A DNA stretch of 34,059 nt, taken from contig JAPLGS010000072.1 of the NCBI GenBank assembly GCA_026390015.1, positions 1 through 34,059 on the forward strand, in the 5' to 3' direction. Shown here one piece after another: positions 8,770-18,195 of this stretch. The DNA is from Chloroflexota bacterium. GTDB lineage: Bacteria > Chloroflexota > Anaerolineae > Anaerolineales > Villigracilaceae. Within the stretch, counting starts at the first letter, position 1. Each line of letters opens with the position of its first letter. The notes below the pieces were generated by a model that saw only the letters and a list, made by a program, of their open reading frames with translations, was not told the DNA's origin and ran no database searches. The position numbers were made by a program, and so were the translations under genes.

Positions 8770-10401
8770 ATGATTAAGAATACCCCGACATTTAAAGAGT
8801 TTCTTATATTGTCATTTTTTGTTTTAATCGCGGTCGGGGTTAACTTAACGAAAGCCGTCCATATAGACGATACGGCATATTTGGAAATGGCAAAGGCGAT
8901 TCTTCATAATCCATTTCACCCGCTTTCTCAGGAAACAAACTGGGGAAATACATCTGAACCGATATTTAATATTAATCAACCGCTTTTCATCCCTTTTGTA
9001 TATGCATTGGTGCTTAGAAGTTTCGGCGAATCTGAGGTGGCTTTGCACATGTTTATTGGCTTATGTAGCGCTCTGGCTATTTTTCTCTTTTACATGCTGA
9101 CAAACCATTTTCAAATTCGCCATAAATTATTTCTGACCGGTCTTTTTGCGTTAGGCCCCTCTTTTTTACCCGGCCAAGATTTAATGGTGGATATTCCGCT
9201 TATGGCTTTTTGGCTGGTATTCTTTTTGGCGATTTTTTCCATAAAAGAGGAGAATCATAAAAAATACCTGGTTGCTGGATTGGCCGTCGCAATCGCATGT
9301 TTAACAAAATATATCAGCTTAACATTGCTTCCCATTTTTATTTTTGCGATGTTATACCGGGGTCATTGGAAAAGTATTTGGAGTTTAGGGATTCCTGTGA
9401 TTGTTCTGGCACTTTGGTCTTGGTTTAATTATATTGATTTCGGGGCGATACACATGTTTGAAAGACCAACTCCAGACCTCAACGATATTACCTTTCAAAT
9501 GATATCTTACAGAATGATCACTTGGATTGCTGGTGTCGGCTCTGTTTCACCTTTTGCAATTAGCTTCATCTCGCTAAAACGAAATGATTCTGCTGGCAGG
9601 GGCGTATTGCTGGCCGCTTTGGCGAGTGGGTTTGCCTTGAGTGCTTTTATGATTCTTACAAACCAAACTCAATTCATGGCTTATTGGATAATTTTTTTCA
9701 TTACTGGCGCTTTCGTAAATGGATTTATCCTTTTGATTCTATATCAAAACATAATGGCAGCATGGCAAAGAGAAGATAGAAATGAATTTGGGCAGGAAAT
9801 AGTGCTTGGTTTATGGATTGCCGGGACAATTACATTCATTATCTTGTTTTCCCCATTTATAGCAATCAGACATATTTTCCTTGTGATGCCTGCGGTCTTG
9901 TTGATTCTTGGCAGGCATCTTTCAAAACAAGGAATGATCGTTTCAAGGGATGTCATTAGTTTTGCATTGACAATCTTGTTGGGGGTGGCTCTCGCTGTTT
10001 CAGATTATTATTATTCTGATATTTATCGTGTATATGCTTTTAAAATACGAGAGGATTTGCCGCGGGAAGCCCGTATCTATCAAACAGGACATTGGGGCTG
10101 GCAGTGGTATTCAATTAAAGCAGGGATGATTCAATATGACACGATAAAAAGCCGCCTCCGAAACGGCGATTACCTGGTTGTTCCTTCTGGTATTTTTAAT
10201 CAGAAAATCCCTGCGCGCATCCTGCCAAAACTAGAAGAGGCACAACGACTGATAATTCCAGCTCCTGCCCCAACTTGGATCCGAACCATGAATACTAATT
10301 TCAAAGGCGGAGGTTATTATGGTTTTGAGTTTCCAGGGTCAACACCATGGCTTTTTTCGAAAGCCCCTTTTGAATTCGTAATCTTTCAATTCGTGGAATA
10401 A
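8770..10401 (+). CDS. Polytopic membrane glycosyltransferase (GT-C fold, GT39/GT83/ArnT-like)
   Basis: This 543-residue protein has about ten or more membrane helices and probably transfers a sugar from a polyprenyl-phosphate donor to a lipid or protein on the outer membrane face. Near the N-terminus Asp33-Asp34, after the first helix, match the catalytic acidic pair in the first outer loop of GT-C enzymes. A soluble C-terminal portion starts near residue 420. Codon use is strikingly AT-rich compared with both neighbours, and the gene stands alone between convergent and divergent partners, so recent acquisition is plausible. AAGGTGGTG precedes the ATG. Neither donor nor acceptor can be predicted. 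Confidence 0.8.
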   Translation: MIKNTPTFKEFLILSFFVLIAVGVNLTKAVHIDDTAYLEMAKAILHNPFHPLSQETNWGNTSEPIFNINQPLFIPFVYALVLRSFGESEVALHMFIGLCSALAIFLFYMLTNHFQIRHKLFLTGLFALGPSFLPGQDLMVDIPLMAFWLVFFLAIFSIKEENHKKYLVAGLAVAIACLTKYISLTLLPIFIFAMLYRGHWKSIWSLGIPVIVLALWSWFNYIDFGAIHMFERPTPDLNDITFQMISYRMITWIAGVGSVSPFAISFISLKRNDSAGRGVLLAALASGFALSAFMILTNQTQFMAYWIIFFITGAFVNGFILLILYQNIMAAWQREDRNEFGQEIVLGLWIAGTITFIILFSPFIAIRHIFLVMPAVLLILGRHLSKQGMIVSRDVISFALTILLGVALAVSDYYYSDIYRVYAFKIREDLPREARIYQTGHWGWQWYSIKAGMIQYDTIKSRLRNGDYLVVPSGIFNQKIPARILPKLEEAQRLIIPAPAPTWIRTMNTNFKGGGYYGFEFPGSTPWLFSKAPFEFVIFQFVE

Positions 10402-10510
10402 TATTATTAGTTACCAAATGATTTGAAAATCGACAGGATAATTCTGACTTATAAGGCGAAAAAATGCTCACGCACTTTGTAGAAAGTACGTGGTTGACGG
10501 TTTGAGAAAT

Positions 10511-10544
10511 AAGACCCCCGAGTTTTCAAAATCTCGGAGGTCTT
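10511..10544. terminator. Shared hairpin between convergent genes (CTCGGAGGTCTT family)
   Basis: A 12-bp arm (10511-10522) pairs with 10533-10544 with one mismatch around a short AT-rich loop. It lies between the glycosyltransferase end and the dnaE stop, and its sequence is closely related to the hairpin at 2937-2967. Confidence 0.6.
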
Positions 10545-10550
10545 GATGAA

Positions 10551-13500
10551 TTACTGATACGTGATCTCTTCCACGCGCCAACTTTCTTCACCCAAAACTC
10601 GCAGCAAGCGAGCAAGCAATTCGGGGCTGATGCGCGTGGTCTCGCTGGGGAAATCTATCAGGTGGCCTGTGCCATTCTCAAAAATCTGGAAAGAGAATTT
10701 ATCCCGACCATGGAATGAGATCAATGTTCCATGCAAAGTTTTAATTCTGCGCTTGTCACGTTCCTTATCTTCAGAAGCGCGCAAATTAACTGTGATCTGT
10801 TTGGGCGGATGATCCGCCTCTTCTTTTGCAAGTGGCACGTACAATGATGGCATGCGCGTAAAGGTCAACGCTTCATCAATTGATTGCGCTGGCTGCTCTC
10901 CAGGATCCTCTAAAAGCGAAGGAACTGCCGCGCGCGGCGGCGTGATGGGCTCATCTTTTTTAAATTTCGGCGCGGGTTTGGATGCGGTCGCCGCTTCGTC
11001 AAAGGAAGGCTGCCATTCAGCGTCCCAGTCATCGGGGAAGTTATCTGGCGGAGGCGGCAAGCCCTCTCCTTCGAGGGGAGTGGCTTCGTCGGCAACGTGA
11101 GTTACAGTCACTGACTGATTCACAATGGGCTTGGGTGGAATCTGCTTTGGAGGTTGAGTCGCTTTTTGGGCAGGAGCAGTTGTCGATTTGTAATGAAGCG
11201 TTGTGGCAGGCGTGGGAGGCGTCTCTGGAATTTCATCCGCGGCCGAGGTGATTTTAATCTCAGTCTTGATGACATCCACAAGAATTTTTGGCGGCAGATT
11301 CCCCATATCCACTTTGCCTTCGACAATGATGATCTGCCCGACGGTAAGGACATTTCGATAGGTGTCCCATGTTTTCGGGAAGAGCACGAGTTCGATGTTG
11401 CCTTGAATATCTTCGATGGTGACGAAGCCCATGCCTTTGCCACTTTTGGTTGTGTACGGACGAATAATGGTGACGAGGCCCGCGACGCGAACTTTTTCTT
11501 CGTGGCTGGCTTCGGGCAGCTGCGCGGAAAAATAACTAACGATCTGTGCGAGCGTGGCTTGATATTCGTTTAGCGGATGATCGGTAATGTAGAGGCCGAT
11601 GAGTTCGCGTTCCCAATTGAGCATTTCGCGCTTGTCGACATTTTTTACTTCAGGAAGATGGATCTCTTCGACAATGCCTGTTGCCGCGCCAAACAGACTC
11701 ATTTGTCCCGCGTCTGCCGCGCGGAAATGATTGCTGCTGATTGCGATGACGCGATCCAGCGAAGCGATCATGGCGGGGCGGTTGCCAAATTGATCGAGCG
11801 CGCCGACTTTGATAAGACATTCAAGCGAACGCTTGCCGACGGTGCGCAGGTCAACGCGGCGGGCGAAATCGTTGAGGTCTGTAAATTTATTTTCCCTGCG
11901 TGCCTCAATGATCGCATCCACTGCCGCTTGATTTACGTTTTTGACCGCGCCGAATCCAAAACGAATGGAAGGTTTAATTTTATTTTTGCTCTCGACGCTG
12001 TCTTCGGTGGCAATATCTTCGATCTCAAAATCCCAGCCTGATGCGTTGACATCTGGTGCGAGGACAGGTACGCCCATGTTACGCGCATCAGCCACATAGA
12101 AAGCGACTTTTTCAGTTATGCCTGCGTTGGCAGAAAGCAAGGCGGTCATATATTCGGCGGTGTAGGTTGATTTTAGATAGGCAGTTTGAACCGCGATCAC
12201 ACCGTAATCGGCGGCGTGGCTATTATGAATAAGTATGTCATTGGCGATGAAGTTGTGGGTTTCAGCGATCTCAAGATCGTAGGTTTGTTTCTCTCCGATA
12301 TATTCAATAAAAGCAATGCGATCCCAATACAAATCACTTTGTGCATAACGCTTGATGTTGGGGTCATCAAAATATTGGCCTAATCTGTTTAAAGTATTTC
12401 TGCCAAACCCGACCTTGCCAGAAGAGTTTGTGGGAGAAAATTCGCGCGGAGCAATACCTGTCGTGGCTGAAATTTCCTTCCAAGTAAGCCCTGATCGATC
12501 CTTGGCTGTGCGAATATATTCTTTTACAGCGGTCGGAACAATATCTTTTGTGCCAACTGCAATTGGGGGAAGTATCGCAGTTAGCTCAGCAAGGTAATCT
12601 CTACGTTTCTGGCTGACAAAATAACATCCTATATGCTCTAAAAAAGTAAGGATGTTTTCATAGCCTGTGACGAAGACCTGATAGCCAATCCGTCCTTCTT
12701 TATAAGGAAAATTAACAGTTCGCAAGCGGCCGATAATACCGAAGCGTAATAATAAATGCTGAAGTTGCCGGGCCATGCGTTGTGAAGAAGTGGCGTAATA
12801 TAAACTACGTCCGAGCACATCAATATGACCGTCCCCTTCCCACATACGGCTGATCATGAGCCCGATCTGGCGGTTGGTCAACTCAAAAACTGGCGCGGGG
12901 ATTTCCTTTGTGCGCGCGTTCTTGCCCAACATGTCCAGTTCTCGTGCCCATGAGAATATGCCAGGTTCAAAGCGCTTGTCTACGCGCGCGGCATAAATGG
13001 AATAAGTGTTTTTATGTGTGGCAATTGTGCATTTGACATTTTCAAACGTATCAGCGGCTTGAATGAAATCTGTAACCTGTTCTTCATCCTGGTTGTAATA
13101 ATATACAGAATGAGGGTGGCACAGATTTCCCTCTGCCAATAAATGACCGAGCGCGATCACTTCGTGGTCAGGCCATTCGTTTAGCCCTTCCACTGGGATG
13201 ATTCGTGGAACAGCGATAAATTCATCAGGTTGTAGATCATCCAATTTGCGCCAGCCGTTATATGTGTAGAAAGGATGATTACCTGTTGCTTCGATGGTAC
13301 GTCCCAGCGCTGTGGTTAAACGAAAAACAGGTTTGACACCGTTGTCCATTACCTTTGTAACCAGTTGATTCTTTAATTTTAATGCGGGAATATCGCATGA
13401 TAAAGTTTTTGTAATAGACGTGATACCACGATATAAATCTTCCATTTTTACAAGGCGGCCTGTGGACGCATCCAAAACTTCCACGTCGCCGGGCAAACAT

Positions 13501-15746
13501 TTGTTGAAACCATACCTCGCGAACTCTTCCCAATCCATGTAGATCGCATCGGCAGTGGATTGGTCCATTCCTTTTTCAACGGCGCCTTTGACGAACTTGG
13601 CGCGATGTTTATCGATATCTTCTTTTTTCTTCTTTGAGATTGCTCTGCGCAATTCGTCAGATTCAGAGGGGCTGTATCCCGCAAGTTCCACAGCGGCGCG
13701 CATCAGTTGTTCCTGATAAACAGGAATTCCATAGGTGTCCTGGAAGATCGGAGCCATATCCGGGTGGCGATATTCCACTTCCGCTTCACCGTGCATGCGC
13801 GCAATATAATCGGGAATGAAGGCCATCGGTCCCGGGCGGTACAACGCGACCATCGCGATGATGTTATCGAGATTCTTTGGTTTCATTTGGACGATATAAC
13901 GAGTCATGCCTCCGCCTTCCACCTGGAAGACTCCCGCAGTTTGTCCCGCGCCCATTAATTCAAATGCTCTGGGATCATCAATGGGAATATTGTTCAGATC
14001 AAACTTAATGCCGTGACGTTTTTCGATCATGTCGCAGGCGCGCGCCATCACGGTCAATGTGATCAGACCGAGGAAATCCACTTTCAACATGCCCAGCGAT
14101 TCGAGGATGCCCATTTCAAACTGAGTGACAGACTTGATGGGTGTTTCTTCCGAATTGGAAGTTGGGCGATGAAGTGGCAGGTAATCAAGAATTGGCTGAT
14201 CTGAGATCACCACACCCGCGGCGTGCGTGCCTGCGTTGCGAACCGTGCCTTCCATGCGCGCAGCAATATCCACCACTTCCTTGATGCGCGCGTCTGAATT
14301 ATATATTTTTTTGAACTCAACAACTTCAAGCGCGTCTTTCATGGTGGTTGCTCTACCTGAAACGAACGGAACGAGTTTTGCAACCTTGTCTATTTCGGGC
14401 AACGGCACTTCCATTACACGCGCCACATCGCGCAGGGCAGCTTTCGTTCCCATGGTGCCAAAGGTAATGATCTGCGCAACCTTGTCATTACCGTATTTTC
14501 GCGCGGTATATTCCAGCATTTCGGAACGGCGGTCGTCGCGGAAATCCAAGTCAATATCAGGCATGGACACGCGCCCCGGATTCAGGAATCGTTCAAAGAT
14601 GAGTGCGTGTTCAAGTGGGTCAACTCTTGTGATGTCGAGTGTGTAGGCGATGATCGAACCAGCGGCCGAGCCGCGCGCGTTGTACCAGATCCCATTTTCA
14701 CGGGCGAAGCGGCACAGATCCCAAACGATTAGGAAGTAAGCGTCGAATCCCATGGTGTGGACGACGCTTAATTCATATTCGAGTCTTTCCTGGACCTTCG
14801 AGCTGACGGCGTCAGCCTTGAATTTTATCTGCGCCCCCTGCTGGCACAGCGCGCGCAAATAAGTTTCGGTTGTGTATCCTTCAGGAACTGTGAAATCGGG
14901 CAGGTGATAGCCCTTGAAAGATAAGTCGACATTACAGCGTTCCGCAATGAGCAGTGTATTGCTCAACGCGTCGGGAACTTCCGAGAAAATTTTGCTCATC
15001 TCCAAAGGCGAACGCAGATAATACGAGTCGTCGCTCATCTTCATTCGTTCGGGATCCGAAAGCACGGTCTGTGTTTGAATGGCGAGCAGGATCTCCTGTA
15101 ATTTCGCGTCTTCCTGATTGATGTAATGCACATCGTTGGTGGCGATGAATCTTGCTGAATAACGCGCGCCTAAACTTAAAAGTTGTTTGTTTAAGTCCGT
15201 AATCTCTTTGATATTATGCTGCTGCAGCTCAACAAAGAATCTATCTCTGCCGAAGACTTCGGAATACCAGTCCCATTTTTTCACGGCCTCAGCGGGATTT
15301 TCGCTAAGCAGCGCACGCGGAATCTCCGCAGACATACAGCCTGAGGTGCAGATCAACCCTTCAGCGTGTGAAGCGAGAAAGTCATGGTCAATGCGCGGAT
15401 AATAATAGAAGCCATCCATTTGCGCGGCAGACGCGATCTTCAACAGATTCTTGTAGCCAGTTTCATTCTCCGCAAGCAGGAGCAGATGCGAGGAGGTGCG
15501 GTCGAGTTTCGAATCCTTATCTTTCATCCCGCGCGCCGCCATGTACGCTTCGAGTCCGATGATCGGCTTGATGTTCTCGGCTTTCGCAGCTTTGTAAAAG
15601 TCCATCACTCCGAACATCGTGCCATGATCCGTGATGGCCACCGATTCCATGTTCATCTCTTTAACGCGTTTGACCAGCTTCTCGATATTCGAGAAACCGT
15701 CGAGTAAAGAATATTCGGTGTGAACGTGTAAGTGGGTGAAGGACAT
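10551..15746 (-). CDS. dnaE: DNA polymerase III alpha subunit containing an in-frame intein
   Basis: This is the replicative polymerase catalytic subunit. The frame encodes 1731 residues; removing the intein (750-1175) leaves 1305. The PHP domain starts at FTHLHVHTEYSLLDG (3-17). Palm aspartates are Asp397 and Asp399 in PDIDLDF and Asp557 in KVDFLGL, matching E. coli Asp401, Asp403 and Asp555. After the intein come the rest of the fingers, a helix-hairpin-helix region, the OB fold (around VRVAGLVTIIRPY), a Pro/Asp-rich linker of well over 100 residues, and a terminal domain seen in other long DnaE proteins. No strong ribosome site is visible before the ATG. The coding frame is intact throughout. 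Confidence 0.96.
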   Translation of the reverse strand: MSFTHLHVHTEYSLLDGFSNIEKLVKRVKEMNMESVAITDHGTMFGVMDFYKAAKAENIKPIIGLEAYMAARGMKDKDSKLDRTSSHLLLLAENETGYKNLLKIASAAQMDGFYYYPRIDHDFLASHAEGLICTSGCMSAEIPRALLSENPAEAVKKWDWYSEVFGRDRFFVELQQHNIKEITDLNKQLLSLGARYSARFIATNDVHYINQEDAKLQEILLAIQTQTVLSDPERMKMSDDSYYLRSPLEMSKIFSEVPDALSNTLLIAERCNVDLSFKGYHLPDFTVPEGYTTETYLRALCQQGAQIKFKADAVSSKVQERLEYELSVVHTMGFDAYFLIVWDLCRFARENGIWYNARGSAAGSIIAYTLDITRVDPLEHALIFERFLNPGRVSMPDIDLDFRDDRRSEMLEYTARKYGNDKVAQIITFGTMGTKAALRDVARVMEVPLPEIDKVAKLVPFVSGRATTMKDALEVVEFKKIYNSDARIKEVVDIAARMEGTVRNAGTHAAGVVISDQPILDYLPLHRPTSNSEETPIKSVTQFEMGILESLGMLKVDFLGLITLTVMARACDMIEKRHGIKFDLNNIPIDDPRAFELMGAGQTAGVFQVEGGGMTRYIVQMKPKNLDNIIAMVALYRPGPMAFIPDYIARMHGEAEVEYRHPDMAPIFQDTYGIPVYQEQLMRAAVELAGYSPSESDELRRAISKKKKEDIDKHRAKFVKGAVEKGMDQSTADAIYMDWEEFARYGFNKCLPGDVEVLDASTGRLVKMEDLYRGITSITKTLSCDIPALKLKNQLVTKVMDNGVKPVFRLTTALGRTIEATGNHPFYTYNGWRKLDDLQPDEFIAVPRIIPVEGLNEWPDHEVIALGHLLAEGNLCHPHSVYYYNQDEEQVTDFIQAADTFENVKCTIATHKNTYSIYAARVDKRFEPGIFSWARELDMLGKNARTKEIPAPVFELTNRQIGLMISRMWEGDGHIDVLGRSLYYATSSQRMARQLQHLLLRFGIIGRLRTVNFPYKEGRIGYQVFVTGYENILTFLEHIGCYFVSQKRRDYLAELTAILPPIAVGTKDIVPTAVKEYIRTAKDRSGLTWKEISATTGIAPREFSPTNSSGKVGFGRNTLNRLGQYFDDPNIKRYAQSDLYWDRIAFIEYIGEKQTYDLEIAETHNFIANDILIHNSHAADYGVIAVQTAYLKSTYTAEYMTALLSANAGITEKVAFYVADARNMGVPVLAPDVNASGWDFEIEDIATEDSVESKNKIKPSIRFGFGAVKNVNQAAVDAIIEARRENKFTDLNDFARRVDLRTVGKRSLECLIKVGALDQFGNRPAMIASLDRVIAISSNHFRAADAGQMSLFGAATGIVEEIHLPEVKNVDKREMLNWERELIGLYITDHPLNEYQATLAQIVSYFSAQLPEASHEEKVRVAGLVTIIRPYTTKSGKGMGFVTIEDIQGNIELVLFPKTWDTYRNVLTVGQIIIVEGKVDMGNLPPKILVDVIKTEIKITSAADEIPETPPTPATTLHYKSTTAPAQKATQPPKQIPPKPIVNQSVTVTHVADEATPLEGEGLPPPPDNFPDDWDAEWQPSFDEAATASKPAPKFKKDEPITPPRAAVPSLLEDPGEQPAQSIDEALTFTRMPSLYVPLAKEEADHPPKQITVNLRASEDKERDKRRIKTLHGTLISFHGRDKFSFQIFENGTGHLIDFPSETTRISPELLARLLRVLGEESWRVEEITYQ
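12222..13499 (-). mobile_element. DnaE intein with LAGLIDADG homing endonuclease
   Basis: This 426-residue self-splicing element lies between GFNK and SHAADYG of DnaE. Block A begins with Cys1 (CLPGDVEVLD). Block B has TGNHPF at intein residues 72-77 with His75. Block F is TYDLEIAETHNFIAND (406-421), and the end is His425-Asn426 followed by Ser+1. All residues for canonical class 1 splicing are present. Two dodecapeptide motifs, ALGHLLAEGN (116-125) and IGLMISRMWEGDG (211-223), mark a LAGLIDADG endonuclease whose acidic residues look intact. Residues 335-380 look helix-turn-helix-like and may aid DNA recognition. Its codons look more AT-rich than the flanking dnaE sequence. Confidence 0.96.
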
Positions 15747-15785
15747 TTCGGTTTGAAATTATTTTCGTAAAAATGTTTGAATGCG

Positions 15786-15794
15786 ATTATAGCA
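15786..15794 (-). promoter_or_regulatory. Extended -10 promoter element of dnaE
   Basis: On the minus strand TGCTATAAT forms a perfect extended -10 box, 39 bases upstream of the dnaE ATG. No good -35 is seen, as is common for extended -10 promoters. It lies in the 96-base gap after recQ, so dnaE may be transcribed apart from recQ. Confidence 0.5.
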
Positions 15795-15842
15795 CGCATG
15801 TTCAAGAATGAAATCTACGACATGCTTAAAATATGCGGGTGT

Positions 15843-18008
15843 TTATCTTCCCTCGCATAAATAGCACAGCCGCAAAATTCTTAACTCATCATAATTGACT
15901 GTACCATTCAACTTGTCGTACACAGGCTTCAACATATCCGAGCCGAGTATATCGAACGCTTTGAAGACCGCCATTTGCTGGTCGGGATTGAGATTCGACA
16001 ACGCGATCAGATCCTCTGCCGAGCGCAGCGGATTGCCCGCCATGATAAACCGCGCAAGATGATTCAGGATCGTATCCACGCTGACTTCATAGCGTTTCAT
16101 TAATTCCTGAATGCTCTCGCCCGCGTTGTACGCTTCGCCCACGGTCACATATCGCCGGCCCGCATCCTTATCCGCTGTGCGTATTGGCGTTTTATATTTT
16201 TCATCAATTCTATTTGATCTGCAATAATCTTTGATGATCGCAAGAAAATCGTTTCCATATCTTTCATTTTTTACTTTCCCGACACCGTTGATGTTCAATA
16301 AACTATCACGACTTTGCGGGAAATAGGAAGACATCTCAACTAAAGTTTTATCGGAGAAAATTACATAAGGCGGGACGCCAGCCGAATCTGCCAGTTCTTT
16401 TCTTTTATTTCGAAGCAGACTGAATAATGACTTGTCATATTCTGACTCAGCAGATACTTTGCCGCGCGCGCCTGAGCGTTCCTTCTTCTGCGGCTCATTG
16501 ATCTGACCTCGAACCTGATTCCGCGACTTGAGCAGCTCCAGCCCTTTGGCAGTGATCGATAACACGCGATAGGCAGGCTCCTGATCCAACAATCCGCGCT
16601 CCACCAGTTGACGGGAAACATGCATCCACTGGCTTTTGGTTAATTCCTTTCCGATGCCATATGTGGACAGTTCATGATGATTATATTTTTCAACCTTCTC
16701 ATTTTTCGAACCCAACAAAATATCCACCACATGCGCCGCGCCGAATCTTTCCCCGCTGCGTTTGACACAGGATAGAAATTTCTGCGCCGGGATGGTGATG
16801 TCGGCGAGGTCGCTTTCTTCCATGCCACAGTTATCGCAAGTGCCGCAATTTTCGCCGACAATAGTTTCGCCGAAATAAGCCAACAGAGGTTTGCGTCTGC
16901 AAATACTTCCTTCTGCATAGCGTGTCATCGCGTCCAAATGTTGATAGGCTGCGCTACGCTCAGGATCTTCTTTTTGATCGATGAAATATCTGATCTTTGC
17001 GGCATCGCCATAGCTGTATAGTAACAAACAATGCGCGGGCAGACCGTCACGCCCGGCGCGCCCGATCTCTTGATAATAACTTTCGATATTTTTCGGCAGA
17101 TCAAAGTGGACCACGAAACGTACATTGGGTTTATTGATGCCCATACCAAATGCGATCGTCGCTACAATGATCTGTATATCGTCGCGGATAAAGGCTTCCT
17201 GATTCCGTCTGCGCTCGGAATCCTCCAGCCCCGCGTGATACGGGCGGACTGAGAATCCCTTGTGCGCCAGCGCGTCGGCGAGTTCATCCACCTGACGGCG
17301 CGAGAAGCAATAAATAATTCCAGATTGATCCTTAAAATTTTCAAGAAACTTTATGGTCTGCGCCACAGGCTCGCGTTTGGGAGTCACTTCAATGAACAGG
17401 TTCTCTCTATTAAAAGAAGACTGAAACTCGTTCGCTTGTGAAAACCCGAGCGTAGACATAATATCCGCGCGGACTCGGGGCGTGGCGGTGGCGGTCAACG
17501 CCATGCACACAGCGGATGGAAATTTCTTGCGCACATCCACCAGTTGACGATACTCGGGGCGGAAGTCATGCCCCCACTCTGAGATGCAGTGGGCTTCGTC
17601 AATCGCTAGCAGATCAAGTTTCAGCGAGGAAAGAAGCGAGTAAATTCTGGGAGTCAGTAATGTCTCAGGCGCCACATAAAGTAATTTGGATTGTCCACTT
17701 TTCACAGCGTCCACATTCTCCTGATATTCATCGGGTGAAAGTGAACTGTTGAGAAAAACCGCCGAGACGCCCAGCGCGCGCAGCTGCTCCACTTGATCTT
17801 TCATCAACGCGATCAATGGCGAGACGACAACGGTCAATCCGTCGAACAACAGCGCGGGCACCTGATAGGTGAGCGACTTGCCGCCGCCCGTGGCCATGAT
17901 GACCAGCGTGTCGCGCCGCGCCTGCACATTGGCGATGATCTCGCGCTGTAGCGGCTTGAAGGTGTCGTATCCAAAAGTGGATTTGAGAATGGATTCAGGG
18001 GTGAGCAT
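15843..18008 (-). CDS. recQ: ATP-dependent DNA helicase RecQ
   Basis: This 3'-5' helicase acts in recombination and fork repair. The 721 residues show the full RecQ plan: Walker A ATGGGKS (39-45), DEAH box (137-140) followed by the RecQ aromatic loop, helicase core 2 with ARG-finger motif GRAGRDG, a zinc site with four cysteines around residues 370-395, the RQC winged helix, an HRDC domain around 520-600, and a C-terminal helix-turn-helix module of the HTH_40 type near 620-715. It is longer than E. coli RecQ (about 610) because of that last module. The ATG has no clear ribosome site and sits 9 bases from a possible -10 box. dnaE follows after 96 bases. Confidence 0.95.
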   Translation of the reverse strand: MLTPESILKSTFGYDTFKPLQREIIANVQARRDTLVIMATGGGKSLTYQVPALLFDGLTVVVSPLIALMKDQVEQLRALGVSAVFLNSSLSPDEYQENVDAVKSGQSKLLYVAPETLLTPRIYSLLSSLKLDLLAIDEAHCISEWGHDFRPEYRQLVDVRKKFPSAVCMALTATATPRVRADIMSTLGFSQANEFQSSFNRENLFIEVTPKREPVAQTIKFLENFKDQSGIIYCFSRRQVDELADALAHKGFSVRPYHAGLEDSERRRNQEAFIRDDIQIIVATIAFGMGINKPNVRFVVHFDLPKNIESYYQEIGRAGRDGLPAHCLLLYSYGDAAKIRYFIDQKEDPERSAAYQHLDAMTRYAEGSICRRKPLLAYFGETIVGENCGTCDNCGMEESDLADITIPAQKFLSCVKRSGERFGAAHVVDILLGSKNEKVEKYNHHELSTYGIGKELTKSQWMHVSRQLVERGLLDQEPAYRVLSITAKGLELLKSRNQVRGQINEPQKKERSGARGKVSAESEYDKSLFSLLRNKRKELADSAGVPPYVIFSDKTLVEMSSYFPQSRDSLLNINGVGKVKNERYGNDFLAIIKDYCRSNRIDEKYKTPIRTADKDAGRRYVTVGEAYNAGESIQELMKRYEVSVDTILNHLARFIMAGNPLRSAEDLIALSNLNPDQQMAVFKAFDILGSDMLKPVYDKLNGTVNYDELRILRLCYLCEGR

Positions 18009-18017
18009 GATTAGTTG

Positions 18018-18047
18018 AATATAGTTTCACTGATGAGGTCACTGCAA
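18018..18047 (-). promoter_or_regulatory. Possible recQ promoter giving a near-leaderless mRNA
   Basis: On the minus strand TTGCAG (18042-18047) and TATATT (18018-18023) are 18 bases apart. The -10 box ends only 9 bases before the recQ ATG, so the transcript would begin within a few bases of the start codon, in line with the missing ribosome site. Confidence 0.35.
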
Positions 18048-18195
18048 AACTTGAAATTTTGCGCCTTGATGTTCTTGCGTTACTGTTTTATATTTTTGCA
18101 GTAGAGTCTTCCATATTTAAAAAATGTGTATCCTATCCTGTTTCTGACTAATACAGAAATTCGCGATTTGAAAAAAGATCAGCGAACAAATAGTT

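Noticed and set aside
10494-10510. TTGACG near the end of the glycosyltransferase region as a promoter
   Set aside because: No -10 box and no plus-strand gene follows; a terminator hairpin does.
10551-15746. The long dnaE frame as a fusion or assembly error
   Set aside because: The extra segment has complete intein borders and motifs, and both flanks rejoin as a continuous conserved DnaE motif.
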